Under the pieces are notes generated by a model, which saw nothing but the letters and a program-made list of their open reading frames with translations, was not told where the DNA came from and searched no databases. Below are positions 17,678-25,861 of a stretch of DNA of 64,000 nucleotides, piece after piece (the first letter of the stretch is position 1; each line of letters begins with the position of its first letter). The DNA is from Arthrobacter sp. 31Y. GTDB taxonomy: Bacteria; Actinomycetota; Actinomycetes; Actinomycetales; Micrococcaceae. A program made the translations under genes and the position numbers. Where the stretch lies: assembly GCF_000526335.1 (NCBI RefSeq), contig NZ_JAFW01000001.1, positions 4,650,001 through 4,714,000 of the forward strand, read 5' to 3'.

Positions 17678-18619
17678 ATGGCCCAGATTTCGAGCGGATT
17701 GACCCTGCAGCAGCTCCGTTACTTCATAGAAGTTGCAGCGGAGGGGTCGATCTCCGCGGCCGCCGATCTTCTCTACGTGGCGCAGCCGACAATGTCTGCA
17801 GCGATGAAGGACCTTGAGGCCCGGGTTGGCCGTGCGCTCCTGCTTCGCTCCGCTCGCGGAGTCACCCTCACCGCCGACGGGGTGGAGTTCCTTGGCTACG
17901 CGAGGCAGGTGGTCGAGCAGTTCGCTCTCCTCGAGCAGCGATACCTTGGCAGGCCACCGCGGCGACGTCTGCTCGGGGTGTCAACGCAGCACTACTCGTT
18001 CGCGGTGGACGCCTTCGTCCGGATGGTAAAGGCCACTGATGTGGCCGAATACGAGTTCTCGCTCCGTGAGTCCCGCACCTGGGACATCATCGAGGACGTC
18101 CGGACGCTGCGCAGCGAGATAGGCATCCTCTACCGGAACGATTTCAACAGGAAGATCATCGACAAGCTGCTCCGGGAATCCGGGCTTGCGTTCACTCCGC
18201 TTTTCCTTGCCGATCCGCACATTTTCATTTCAAGGAAAAACCCCCTCGCTTCAAAGGAGCGTGCGACTCTCGCTGATCTCGCCGGCTTGCCGCGGCTAAC
18301 CTTCGATCAAGGTGCGAACAACTCCTTTTACTTCGCCGAGGAGATCCTCTCCACCATGTCCAGTAAGCAGGAGATCCGCGTCTCTGACCGTGCCACAATC
18401 TTCAACCTCATGATCGGGCTCCACGGCTACACCATCTCGACGGGCATCATCAGCGGGGAGCTCGACCCGGAGATCGTCGCCATCCCGCTCGACGTTGACG
18501 AACGCATCGAGATCGGCTGGATCGGCCACGCAGCGATCCCGCTCACCGACCAAGCGCAGCGCTACCTCGGAGAATTGCGGGCCGTCGTCGCTGAGTTTGG
18601 CGTAGCGCTCCTCGACTGA
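17678..18619 (+). CDS. LysR-family regulator of mesXD
   Basis: 313 residues. N-terminal winged helix-turn-helix LTLQQLRYFIEVAAEGSISAAA..., then the effector domain (GVSTQHYSFAVDAFVRMVKA). It is divergent from mesX with the LysR box between them. The likely task is to sense sulfur or methionine status and switch mesXD, as MetR or CysB do elsewhere; the effector is not visible in sequence. Confidence 0.85.
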   Translation: MAQISSGLTLQQLRYFIEVAAEGSISAAADLLYVAQPTMSAAMKDLEARVGRALLLRSARGVTLTADGVEFLGYARQVVEQFALLEQRYLGRPPRRRLLGVSTQHYSFAVDAFVRMVKATDVAEYEFSLRESRTWDIIEDVRTLRSEIGILYRNDFNRKIIDKLLRESGLAFTPLFLADPHIFISRKNPLASKERATLADLAGLPRLTFDQGANNSFYFAEEILSTMSSKQEIRVSDRATIFNLMIGLHGYTISTGIISGELDPEIVAIPLDVDERIEIGWIGHAAIPLTDQAQRYLGELRAVVAEFGVALLD

Positions 18620-18812
18620 CCGCAGGGGAGCGCGCGGGTCCATACCCTTCAGTGATTGGACGTGTTTGTTGCGGCCGCGCGGGTTGCAAGTGAGTGGCTC
18701 GTCGCTTTTGGGGGTGTAGTCGGGCCAGAGTCCTCCCGCTTCCAGTAGTGCACCCCGGGCGCGCCATAGCCCCTCTTCAGCGCCGCGGGCAGGCCGTCGT
18801 TGTCCGGGCCCG

Positions 18813-19544
18813 CTATGGACGGGCGAGCAATTTGCCCCACTTCGGGTCCAGCAGCGGGGCACCGGCCAGTTTCAACGTGTGCCACAACGTGACCGCCACG
18901 GAATCGAGAACGGGTACTCCGGTGCGGTTTTCCACCTCCGCGGTGATATTGGCGCCGTACAGGTTGGTGCACAGGAAGACCAACGCGTCCGGGTGCGAAG
19001 CAGCCAATTCCAGGGAGCCTGGCAGCATTTCTGCATCAGTCACGCGGGCGAAGGATTCGTTGTTGCTGAGGTCCAGGTGCCGGTGGTCGATGGTCTTTAT
19101 TCCCTCTCGGGCGTAGGAGGAGATCACCGCTTCATTCACATCCGCCGTGTAGGGCGTGAACAGTCCGATTCGTTCGGTCCTGAAGGCTTCAAACGCGTGA
19201 AGGTACGCGAGCGTGGAGGTGGTGGCAGGGATGCCGGTGGCCTCAGTGATTTCCCCGACCATCGCTTGATCGTGGGCAGCGCCAAGCCAGGATCCTGAGG
19301 TGCCATTCCATGCGATGACATCCACGTCAGCGGTCGCCAGTAGTTCGGCGGCGGCACGCATGACGGAGGAGTCGAACTGCTTGTCCGAGGAATCGTCCAG
19401 GGCGATGCGCGTGACGGGGATTCGGGTCGAGTGAATGGTGACATCGCGGCGGTCACCGAGAATCCGGTACGTCTGCGGTTCAAGGCAAGTGTTGGAGGAC
19501 GGCACGATCATGCCAATGCGGGTGGGGCGGTTGGTGGAAGTCAT
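18813..19544 (-). CDS. Asp/Glu racemase-superfamily protein, arylmalonate-decarboxylase/maleate-isomerase-like
   Basis: 243 residues. IGMIVPSSNTCLEP opens it, as in maleate isomerase and arylmalonate decarboxylase. The usual first catalytic Cys (A-C-T-S-G) is Gly here (WNGTSGSW), while the second is kept (FLCTNLYG). One Cys with Gly at the other site is the arrangement of arylmalonate decarboxylase rather than of a two-Cys racemase or isomerase. It is last in the hydantoin-type operon, 8 bp after the amidohydrolase, so it probably acts on a product of that pathway. The exact reaction is unknown. Confidence 0.75.
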   Translation of the reverse strand: MTSTNRPTRIGMIVPSSNTCLEPQTYRILGDRRDVTIHSTRIPVTRIALDDSSDKQFDSSVMRAAAELLATADVDVIAWNGTSGSWLGAAHDQAMVGEITEATGIPATTSTLAYLHAFEAFRTERIGLFTPYTADVNEAVISSYAREGIKTIDHRHLDLSNNESFARVTDAEMLPGSLELAASHPDALVFLCTNLYGANITAEVENRTGVPVLDSVAVTLWHTLKLAGAPLLDPKWGKLLARP

Positions 19545-19552
19545 GGTGTCTC

Positions 19553-20992
19553 CTAGGCAGTCAAAGAAGCAGCGGACAGGGAAACGGGAAGGGCAAGCGC
19601 GTCGCGGTGTGCCGTGAACCCGTTCCGGGCGACGAAACGGCCCACCGGGCCGGGATCGTGGAAACCGTCCTCGTCCAGGACCACGCGCCCGGCAGAAACC
19701 ACGACGGCGGGCCAGCCGTTGAGCGTCTTCCCGTCGAAAGGCGAGAAGTCGGTTCCTTGGTGCAGCGCACTGCCGTCGACCGTCTGTTGCGTGGCGGGAT
19801 CGAAGATCACAAGGTCGGCGTCGAAGCCTTCCACAATGGCGCCCTTTTGAGGCACAGCGTTGATCCGGGCTGGCCCGGCGGAGAACACCTCGACGAAATC
19901 CTCAACAGAGCCACCTGAGTCGGTGACCAGCGCCGTGAACGTTACTGGCATGCGCGTTTCAACCCCGGGGAGGCCGTGCGGCATGTAGCGGACGTCGTCG
20001 GTGCGCTCGCGTTTCTGGGAGAGGTCGTAGCAGGAATGATCCGAAGACACGGTATGGATGGACCCTGCGGAGAGGCGGTCCTTGAGGGCTGCAACGGTTT
20101 CGGCGCTGCGCATGGGCGGGCAGCAGGCATACCATTCGGGAAACGCGGAGCCGTAGACGGTGTCGTCCAGGGTCAGGTAATGGGGGCACGTTTCGGAGTA
20201 GGCTTCCTGGCCACGCCCGCGGGCCTCGGTCACAAGATCCACGGCGCCGGGCGTCGATTGATGCACGAAGTACACGGGAGCCCCGGTGTATTCGGCCATG
20301 GCCAGGGTCTCCTTAACGGAGACTTCCTCAGCCAGCTGCGGACGGGTCCGGTGCAGGTGTTCGATGCCGATCCTGCCATCCGCGGCATGCTGTTCGGTGC
20401 AGTCGGAAATAATGGCGTCGTGCTCGGCATGGATGTAGGTGAGCCCGTCAAGGCGCACCATTTCCCGCATGACTTTCAGGACGGTATCGCCGTCGGCCAT
20501 GGTGGAGCCACGGTTGGTGGTGTACATCTTCACGGACCGTACGCCTTCGGCGGCGAGCTGTTCGAGCTGCCACGGCACGGTTTCGTCCCAGCCGACAACT
20601 GAGCCATGCAGGGCTACATCACAGCGCGACTCGGTGGCGAGGCGTTTCTTGTTCAGCACGGCATCCAGCGGTGTTTCCTGGGCGTCGCGGGGAATGCCGA
20701 AATCGATGATGGTGGTGGTTCCGCCCCAGAGAGCCGCTGTGGACGTGGTGCGGTAGTCATCCAGGGTGCGGAAACGTCCTGTCACCTGGGCAACGTGGCA
20801 ATGGCCGTCAATGCCGCCGGGAATCACCAACAGGCCATGGGCTTCGATGGTTCGGACAGCTGCCGGAACGGGTTCGGCAGCGTCGATGAGTTCGGTGATG
20901 AGACCGCCGTCGACCACTACATGGGCGGCTCGACGACCAAAGCTGTTGACTACTGTGCCGTTGGCGATGACGAGATCGGGAAGGTGGGACAT
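19553..20992 (-). CDS. Cyclic amidohydrolase (hydantoinase/dihydropyrimidinase family)
   Basis: 479 residues. The binuclear metal site can be read in order: GGIDGHCHV (two His), SVKMYT (the Lys that becomes carboxylated), YIHAEHD, YFVHQST and VSSDHSCYD (Asp). This is a complete dihydropyrimidinase/hydantoinase/allantoinase set. It opens a cyclic amide ring. The neighbours are two racemase-superfamily proteins, a GntR repressor and an MFS transporter, but no carbamoylase, so the second hydrolysis must be done by a gene elsewhere or is not needed. Exact substrate open. Confidence 0.88.
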   Translation of the reverse strand: MSHLPDLVIANGTVVNSFGRRAAHVVVDGGLITELIDAAEPVPAAVRTIEAHGLLVIPGGIDGHCHVAQVTGRFRTLDDYRTTSTAALWGGTTTIIDFGIPRDAQETPLDAVLNKKRLATESRCDVALHGSVVGWDETVPWQLEQLAAEGVRSVKMYTTNRGSTMADGDTVLKVMREMVRLDGLTYIHAEHDAIISDCTEQHAADGRIGIEHLHRTRPQLAEEVSVKETLAMAEYTGAPVYFVHQSTPGAVDLVTEARGRGQEAYSETCPHYLTLDDTVYGSAFPEWYACCPPMRSAETVAALKDRLSAGSIHTVSSDHSCYDLSQKRERTDDVRYMPHGLPGVETRMPVTFTALVTDSGGSVEDFVEVFSAGPARINAVPQKGAIVEGFDADLVIFDPATQQTVDGSALHQGTDFSPFDGKTLNGWPAVVVSAGRVVLDEDGFHDPGPVGRFVARNGFTAHRDALALPVSLSAASLTA

Positions 20993-21019
20993 CGGTGTCC
21001 TCCTGGTTCTTGGGTGGGT

Positions 21020-21835
21020 CTAAAGACTGGGGGACGGGGAATGGTGAGCGGACTGCGCGGTGGCCAAAGCAAGGTCGAGGTTTTCGGTCAGACCGCCACG
21101 GCGCTTGACCGGCGGCGCGGCGAACGAGCCGCCGCGATGGGCGCCGGACTTCAACGCGACCACTGCCTCGGTCATGCGGATGCCGGCTGAGATGCCATCC
21201 ACCACGGGCACAGGGATCTGTCCCTCGAGCTCGCGGGCCAGACCTGCGAGCGGCGCACCTGCCAGGATTACGACGTCGGCACCGTCCTTTTCGACGGCCT
21301 TAAGGCTGAGTTCGAGCAGGGTTTCCTTGAAGTCGGCCTGCACGGAGCCGATCGAGTTCAGGCTTTGGTTGATGGACCGGATGGAAGCGAGCCGCCCGCC
21401 GAAGCCGAATCGTTCCACGCAGTCCAGGTACCAGGCCTGGATGCGGTCCGAAATGGCGATGATCGAGAATCGGTGGCCCTGAAGGGCCGCCGCACAGAGG
21501 GCAGCCTCGGTGATGCCGATGACGGGCACGTCCACCAGTTCCTTGAGCGCTGGCATGCCTGGATCACCAAATGCCGCCACGACCACGCCGTCCACGGCGG
21601 GACCGCCGCCTTCACGCCCGCGGCCAGGGCCGGCGTCGTGCGTGTAGTCGGCGATCAGCTCGGCTACCGCACCTGCGGCGATGAGTGCCTCGAATCGGGT
21701 CTCGATGTATTCGACGCCGTGGCCGGCGGTGCGCACGATGAGTTCCGTATCCGGTCCTGCCGATCGCAGGGCTTCGGCCTCGATCAGGGCGGTGACGTCG
21801 TCACTGATGTTGGGATTGATGATCAGGAGTTTCAT
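21020..21835 (-). CDS. Hydantoin racemase-like protein lacking both catalytic cysteines
   Basis: 271 residues. Overall match to hydantoin racemase: MKLLIINPNIS, GVEYIETRFEALIAAGA, FGDPGMPALKELVDVPVIGI, PVVDGISAGIRMTEA. In active family members the motifs are A-C-F-G-D-P-G and L-G-C-A-G; here they read VVAAFGDPGM and VILAGAPLAG, so both Cys are Ala. A Gly-rich insert (near residues 67-78) is also unusual. It therefore cannot use two-Cys proton-transfer chemistry and may have another role. It overlaps the GntR stop by 4 bp. Confidence 0.75.
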   Translation of the reverse strand: MKLLIINPNISDDVTALIEAEALRSAGPDTELIVRTAGHGVEYIETRFEALIAAGAVAELIADYTHDAGPGRGREGGGPAVDGVVVAAFGDPGMPALKELVDVPVIGITEAALCAAALQGHRFSIIAISDRIQAWYLDCVERFGFGGRLASIRSINQSLNSIGSVQADFKETLLELSLKAVEKDGADVVILAGAPLAGLARELEGQIPVPVVDGISAGIRMTEAVVALKSGAHRGGSFAAPPVKRRGGLTENLDLALATAQSAHHSPSPSL

Positions 21836-22515
21836 GGTTTCTTCCGTTGCAGCTTGGGCTCGTTGACGCTGGAATCCTGCGGGAATTGCTCGCGGTATTT
21901 GCCGATGTGCGACGCCGATTGGGCGGCGGCGCGGTCCGGGTCGCCACTGGCGATGGCGGCGTAGAGGTCTCGGTGTTCCTGGATGAGTTCTGGGAGGTCG
22001 CTGACGTGGCGGAACAGCCAGTGCATGCGCCCCTGCAGGGGCTCCAGTGCGGAGCGGAGAAAGTCATTATTGGCGATGTTGGTGATGGCATCGTGGAATT
22101 CGCTGTTGGCACGGTGGGCTTCGAGGATGGAGCCTTTGGCGAGGCAACGATCAGCCTCCGCCAGCAGTCCTGCCAGATGCTTGAGGTCTTCGGGGGTTGC
22201 CCTTTTTGCTGCCAACCGGCAGGCGAGGACTTCCAAGGACTGCCGGACGTCAAAGAGGTCCTCCACGTCCTTGGGGCTCAGTCCACTGACTTCGGAACCG
22301 CGGCCCGCGCGGTCCCTGATAAGGCCTTCCTGCCGCAGCATGCGTAAGGCTTCGCGGATGGGCAGGCGGGAGACGTTGAATTCGGCCGCTAGATCGCGTT
22401 CCACCAGCCGGGTGCCGGGCGCGTAGTGCCCCTCGAAAATCCTGGAACGGAGCGCGTCACGCACAGACTCCCGGAGGGGGCGGTCAGTGTTGTTCGTGTC
22501 TTCTGCTGTCAGCAT
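21832..22515 (-). CDS. GntR-family repressor (FCD subfamily)
   Basis: 227 residues from ATG 22515, chosen because GGAG lies 6 nt before it; ATG 22527 is an alternative. The winged helix has TRLVERDLAAEFNVSRLPIR, and the all-helical FCD domain contains DLFDVRQSLEVLACRLAAKR and HRANSEFHDAI. It is encoded inside the operon and probably represses it until a cyclic amide or its product binds. The palindromes at 24124-24151 and 24189-24200 are candidate targets. Confidence 0.88.
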   Translation of the reverse strand: MLTAEDTNNTDRPLRESVRDALRSRIFEGHYAPGTRLVERDLAAEFNVSRLPIREALRMLRQEGLIRDRAGRGSEVSGLSPKDVEDLFDVRQSLEVLACRLAAKRATPEDLKHLAGLLAEADRCLAKGSILEAHRANSEFHDAITNIANNDFLRSALEPLQGRMHWLFRHVSDLPELIQEHRDLYAAIASGDPDRAAAQSASHIGKYREQFPQDSSVNEPKLQRKKP

Positions 22516-22619
22516 GTGGAGCTCCATTTCGTGATGTGTGAGGCAGTGCGCCCGGCGACCCGGCGGGCGTCCGGCCATCCGGCGGTTCAGGACCGTCCGG
22601 CCGGCCCGGCCAATGCGAG

Positions 22620-23960
22620 TTAGACCGGGAGTCGCTTGTTGTAATCCAGCACCAGGACTGAGATGCCCATGATGACCGCGGATCCAACAAAGTACAGCAG
22701 GGCCCACGTGTAAGAGCCGGTGGCCCCGACAATCAGACCTACCACAATCGGAGTGACGAATCCGGCAATGTTGCCGCTGAAATTCATGGCACCGCCCAGG
22801 ACGCCGGCGTTGGTTCGGCCGCCCAGGATGGACGGGATGGACCAGAAGAGGCCAACCCAGCGCAGGAAGAACAGGACTACCGAGAGAAGCACGACGGCGG
22901 TGATCGGGTCTGCGACCACGGTGACGCCTATGAGTCCGCCCACCACTACGACGCTGGAAATACCCAGCAGCGTACGCATGACGCGGTTTGCGGAGGCGCC
23001 GGAGGCGCGCCACTTATCGGCGATGATGCCGCCGAGGATTTCGCCGACGAAGCCTGCACCGAAGATGACGAACGTGGACCAGCCGATGGTCTTCAGGTCG
23101 AATCCCTTGGCTTGGGCCAGGTAGAGCGGCCCCCAGGTCAGCAGGCCATAGAAGACGCCGTTGAAGCCGAGCCAGCCAAAGCACATGGCCCAGAAGGAAC
23201 GGAACTTCAAGTAGGGGAGGAGTGCCCGCTTGCCTTGGGCGCCTTCCTTGGCGGCCTCGGCGTCGTCCTCGGCGTGTGAAGCTTCGATGTACGCGGCTTC
23301 TGCCTCGTTGACGCCCTTGTGCTGGCGAGGGTTGTCGCGGATGTACCACCAGACTGCCAGGCCCATGAGGATGGTTGCGGCACCAGCGATGATGAAGGCC
23401 ATGCGCCAGCTGCCGGTGGAGGCGATCAGCCACGTGATGAGGATGCCGCCCAGACCTGCGCCGAGGGGAGCTCCGGCGTCGAGTATGGTGGCTCCGCGGC
23501 CACGTTCCTTCTTGTGCATCCAGATGGCGTTCAGTTTGCCACCGGCAGGCATGACGCCGGCTTCGGTGACGCCAATACCAAGCCGGGCGATGAACATGCT
23601 CACGAACCCTCCGGCGAAACCGGAGGCAGCAGTCGCCGCGCCCCAGCCGATGCAGGAGGCGGTGACCATCTTGCGGGGGCCGAACTTGTCGATCAGCCAG
23701 CCTACGGGGATTTGCATGAGGGCGTAGGTCCAGAAGAAGGCCGACAAAAGGAGCCCGACAAGCTCCGGCGGCAGGTTGAATTCCTTCTGGATGATGGGCA
23801 GGGCGACGGAAATGGAGCCGCGGTCGATGTAATTGACTGCGACGAGGACCAGAAGCAGGATGAAGAGTTTCCAGCGAACGTTTGTGCGGCGCTGCACGCC
23901 GTTCTTGCCGGGTGTTGGTTCGTTTTCCTGGACTTCCAGGTCGGTGTTTTGGAGAGACAC
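22620..23960 (-). CDS. MFS transporter, anion:cation symporter type
   Basis: 446 residues from GTG 23960, preceded by AAGGAG at 5 nt. Twelve membrane segments, beginning RWKLFILLLVLVAVNYIDRG, with the signature GWLIDKFGPRKM between helices 2 and 3 and a long charged central loop (HAEDDAEAAKEGAQGKR). This ACS/phthalate-permease-like type imports organic anions. As first gene of the operon it likely brings in the amide or acid substrate. The operon uses MFS rather than the usual NCS1 hydantoin permease. Confidence 0.88.
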   Translation of the reverse strand: MSLQNTDLEVQENEPTPGKNGVQRRTNVRWKLFILLLVLVAVNYIDRGSISVALPIIQKEFNLPPELVGLLLSAFFWTYALMQIPVGWLIDKFGPRKMVTASCIGWGAATAASGFAGGFVSMFIARLGIGVTEAGVMPAGGKLNAIWMHKKERGRGATILDAGAPLGAGLGGILITWLIASTGSWRMAFIIAGAATILMGLAVWWYIRDNPRQHKGVNEAEAAYIEASHAEDDAEAAKEGAQGKRALLPYLKFRSFWAMCFGWLGFNGVFYGLLTWGPLYLAQAKGFDLKTIGWSTFVIFGAGFVGEILGGIIADKWRASGASANRVMRTLLGISSVVVVGGLIGVTVVADPITAVVLLSVVLFFLRWVGLFWSIPSILGGRTNAGVLGGAMNFSGNIAGFVTPIVVGLIVGATGSYTWALLYFVGSAVIMGISVLVLDYNKRLPV

Positions 23961-24123
23961 AGCTTCTCCTTCAGTAGGAGTCGGCGGGATGGGGATGTCT
24001 ACGTGATGTCTACTTTTTGGGGGGTGAGCCGGGCGGGATACCGCTGCAGCTGGACCCGTCCGGCGGCAACTGTTGCGGTCCCACCCTTTCGGTGGGGAGG
24101 GGCCGCAGCCGGTAATGGTGTCC

Positions 24124-24151
24124 GTTGGGATCCCGTTTTGGGATCCCAAAA
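24124..24151. promoter_or_regulatory. Tandem palindromic operators
   Basis: Two GGGATCCC palindromes stand 13 bp apart (24127-24134 and 24140-24147). The inner one extends to the perfect TTTTGGGATCCCAAAA (24136-24151). They lie immediately downstream of the -10 box, ideal for repression of the hydantoin operon. Confidence 0.7.
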
Positions 24152-24154
24152 TAA

Positions 24155-24183
24155 AAGATAGATGTGACCCGAAGCACTGTCAA
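24155..24183 (-). promoter_or_regulatory. Sigma-70-type promoter of hydantoin operon
   Basis: On the minus strand: TTGACA (24183-24178), a 17-bp spacer, then TATCTT (24160-24155). The -35 is a perfect consensus. The expected transcription start falls within the tandem operators. The leader to the transporter GTG is about 190 nt. Confidence 0.7.
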
Positions 24184-24188
24184 GGGTT

Positions 24189-24200
24189 CTGGTATACAAG
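24189..24200. promoter_or_regulatory. Second GntR-like site upstream of -35
   Basis: CTGGTATACAAG resembles the TnGTATACnA sites used by FCD-type GntR regulators and lies 5 bp upstream of the -35 box. Confidence 0.4.
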
Positions 24201-24440
24201 GCGTGGAGACCGATTGTGACCGAAGGGGTCTGTGATGCCTTGTTCTAGTGGAGAATGCTGAGCGCGGAACCGGGGTCATGTTCCTGCTGTGGGTTGGCGG
24301 CTCGCCTGGTGCGGGCGATCCCTCGGGCATCCAGGAAAGGGGCTGGTAAGACTGCTCGGGACCGTAGCATTCGAATCAGCTGATCACCATCAGCTGCGGG
24401 TGGCATCACAGATCAGGCCAAGAGTTAGAAAGCCCTCTAT

Positions 24441-25205
24441 CTATCCTGCAACCATGGCCGGTGGCGCTTCCCACCGTTGTTCCCTAAGACCTAGCCGGAT
24501 CAGCGCGATTCCTGTGGCGATGAACCATGCCCATAGGAACACTCCGTAGACCCCGTAGAACCCGGGCATCGCATGGCGCAGCGCCTCGCCGGCTATTCCC
24601 AGGATTCCGGTTGCCACGCCGAGCCAGGCAAGCCATTGCGGGAAGACGCCGCGACGCATTACCAGTGACATCAGCACGATGCCCAAGGCTGAGAGTACGC
24701 CGACGACCGCCGGGGTGTTGTTCTCGGCGATGATAGCTTCAGCGGCTGTGGCGTAGGCGTGGCGTTCCTCCAGGGACCCGGCATTGCGATACCGGTCGCT
24801 GAGGTATACGAGCGTCAGTGACCCGCGGCTGGTGACAGGTACGGCGAGGATCACCGCCCAGGGAATGGCGCCCAACAGTGTGGCGAGTAGAGACAGGCTC
24901 TTGTCCAAAGGGCATAACGCGATGCCCAAGGCCACGAAAACAATGACGGGAAGGATGTTCGGAAGAACCCACAGAATCTGCTCAGTCACGTAGATGGTTT
25001 TTCTGGCCTGGATAAACTCCAAGGTCGCAGCGCCGCCATGCACAGGCGGAGGAGCCACGAAGTCCAGAACCAGTGCCGCGATCAGCAGCACAACAAACAG
25101 CAGCGACGCGACACCGGCCGCCAAATACAGTGAACGCCACGACCCGCCCCGGGCAGGACCCACGCTCGAAGAGTCATTAGTGATTGGGCTGGCGTTGGAA
25201 GTCAT
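24441..25205 (-). CDS. Integral membrane protein (DUF4386-like architecture)
   Basis: 254 residues from ATG 25205; upstream extension looks non-coding. Six or more hydrophobic segments, including LYLAAGVASLLFVVLLIAAL near residue 30, and the closing helix pattern FPQWLAWLGVATGILGI seen in DUF4386-type proteins. Function unknown. Its first codons are part of a direct repeat found again at 26752-26779. It is the first gene of the stress island. Confidence 0.7.
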   Translation of the reverse strand: MTSNASPITNDSSSVGPARGGSWRSLYLAAGVASLLFVVLLIAALVLDFVAPPPVHGGAATLEFIQARKTIYVTEQILWVLPNILPVIVFVALGIALCPLDKSLSLLATLLGAIPWAVILAVPVTSRGSLTLVYLSDRYRNAGSLEERHAYATAAEAIIAENNTPAVVGVLSALGIVLMSLVMRRGVFPQWLAWLGVATGILGIAGEALRHAMPGFYGVYGVFLWAWFIATGIALIRLGLREQRWEAPPAMVAG

Positions 25206-25207
25206 AC
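25180..25207 (+). repeat. Direct repeat copy 1
   Basis: It spans the start codon region of the membrane protein gene. It is nearly identical to 26752-26779, differing by one substitution and one missing base. The similarity continues weakly on both sides. Confidence 0.7.
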
Positions 25208-25242
25208 CTCGAAGCCTGCTCCGGTACGCAAACCTGCAGCTA

Positions 25243-25256
25243 GAGGCCTTAGACCC
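25243..25256 (-). promoter_or_regulatory. Weak DosR-like box
   Basis: Minus-strand GGGTCTAAGGCCTC, 38 bp upstream of the membrane protein start. It matches the DosR-type pattern GGGACTnnAGTCCC at about 10 of 14 positions. Confidence 0.35.
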
Positions 25257-25299
25257 AAGACTCAGGCCCAGCCGGCCTGGAGACCGGGAGCAAAGGACC

Positions 25300-25533
25300 G
25301 GATCGGTCGGCGCGGCCCTTGAGGCCAAGCTTGATCAGCAGCTAGGACACCTGGTTCATAGCCGCCTCCTCAGCCAGCGACAGCTGCTCCCGGATCTGGG
25401 GATTCGTCAGGTCCACGCCGATCAACTCCAGCACCTGCCGCTCTTCTTCGGTCAGCGAGGCGATTCGTGGGTCGGATCTGCTTGGTTCGATGAGACTCTG
25501 ACTGACTTTGGCTCTGACGCCGGGATTGAATAG
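25300..25533 (-). pseudogene. Remnant of LuxR-type response regulator (C-terminal half)
   Basis: The minus-strand frame reads SDPRIASLTEEERQVLELIG, then TNPQIREQLSLAEEAAMNQVS, then a TAG (25342-25344), then LLIKLGLKGRADR. It aligns position by position with residues from LFDDAVKTRI to AKLGFERR of the intact regulator at 53222-53920. The TAG sits where that protein has Ser of NYVSS. The receiver domain is absent; upstream sequence is in other frames. A degraded paralogue of the DosR-like regulator. Confidence 0.8.
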
Positions 25534-25639
25534 GGACGACCAGCATCGAGATGATCACTCCGAGCCACAGCACTGCTGTCAGAAGGACGACACCCATCAG
25601 GACAAGGGGCATAGTGGAAGCGTAACGGGCACGGAGCAT
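25370..25639 (-). CDS. Possible small membrane ORF
   Basis: An open frame with one strong hydrophobic segment (MPLVLMGVVLLTAVLWLGVI) followed by a basic, Ser/Gln-rich tail. The tail overlaps the LuxR remnant in another frame, and no clear ribosome site was found. It could be the surviving start of a membrane gene joined to the remnant, or chance. Confidence 0.22.
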   Translation of the reverse strand: MLRARYASTMPLVLMGVVLLTAVLWLGVIISMLVVPIQSRRQSQSQSESHRTKQIRPTNRLADRRRAAGAGVDRRGPDESPDPGAAVAG

Positions 25640-25861
25640 CCGTACGAGACCTGATGCGCCCGGCCAGGCCGTCAGATACTGGAGGGCTATCGGTTGGGCC
25701 GTTTTGGGTCTAGCGTGAGGCTTAACAGCCCGGGGGATGCGGGCTGCGCCAGAGCCGGTCCGGGGGCGGCGAGTGTTCATCGTCTCAGCGGTGATGCCAT
25801 CATCAGTGATCCACCAGCCGGCGTCGGTTAGTTCAGGCGGCGGAGGAACGGAAGCGGCGTC

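Noticed and set aside
19976..21190. Plus-strand frames (208 and 194 codons) opposite the cyclic amidohydrolase
   Set aside because: They are Gly/Arg-rich antisense shadows of a gene with all metal ligands intact on the other strand.
23961..24149. Longer N-terminus for the MFS transporter
   Set aside because: The added residues are Pro/Arg-rich without membrane character, and the stretch contains the operators and part of the leader; GTG 23960 has a good ribosome site.
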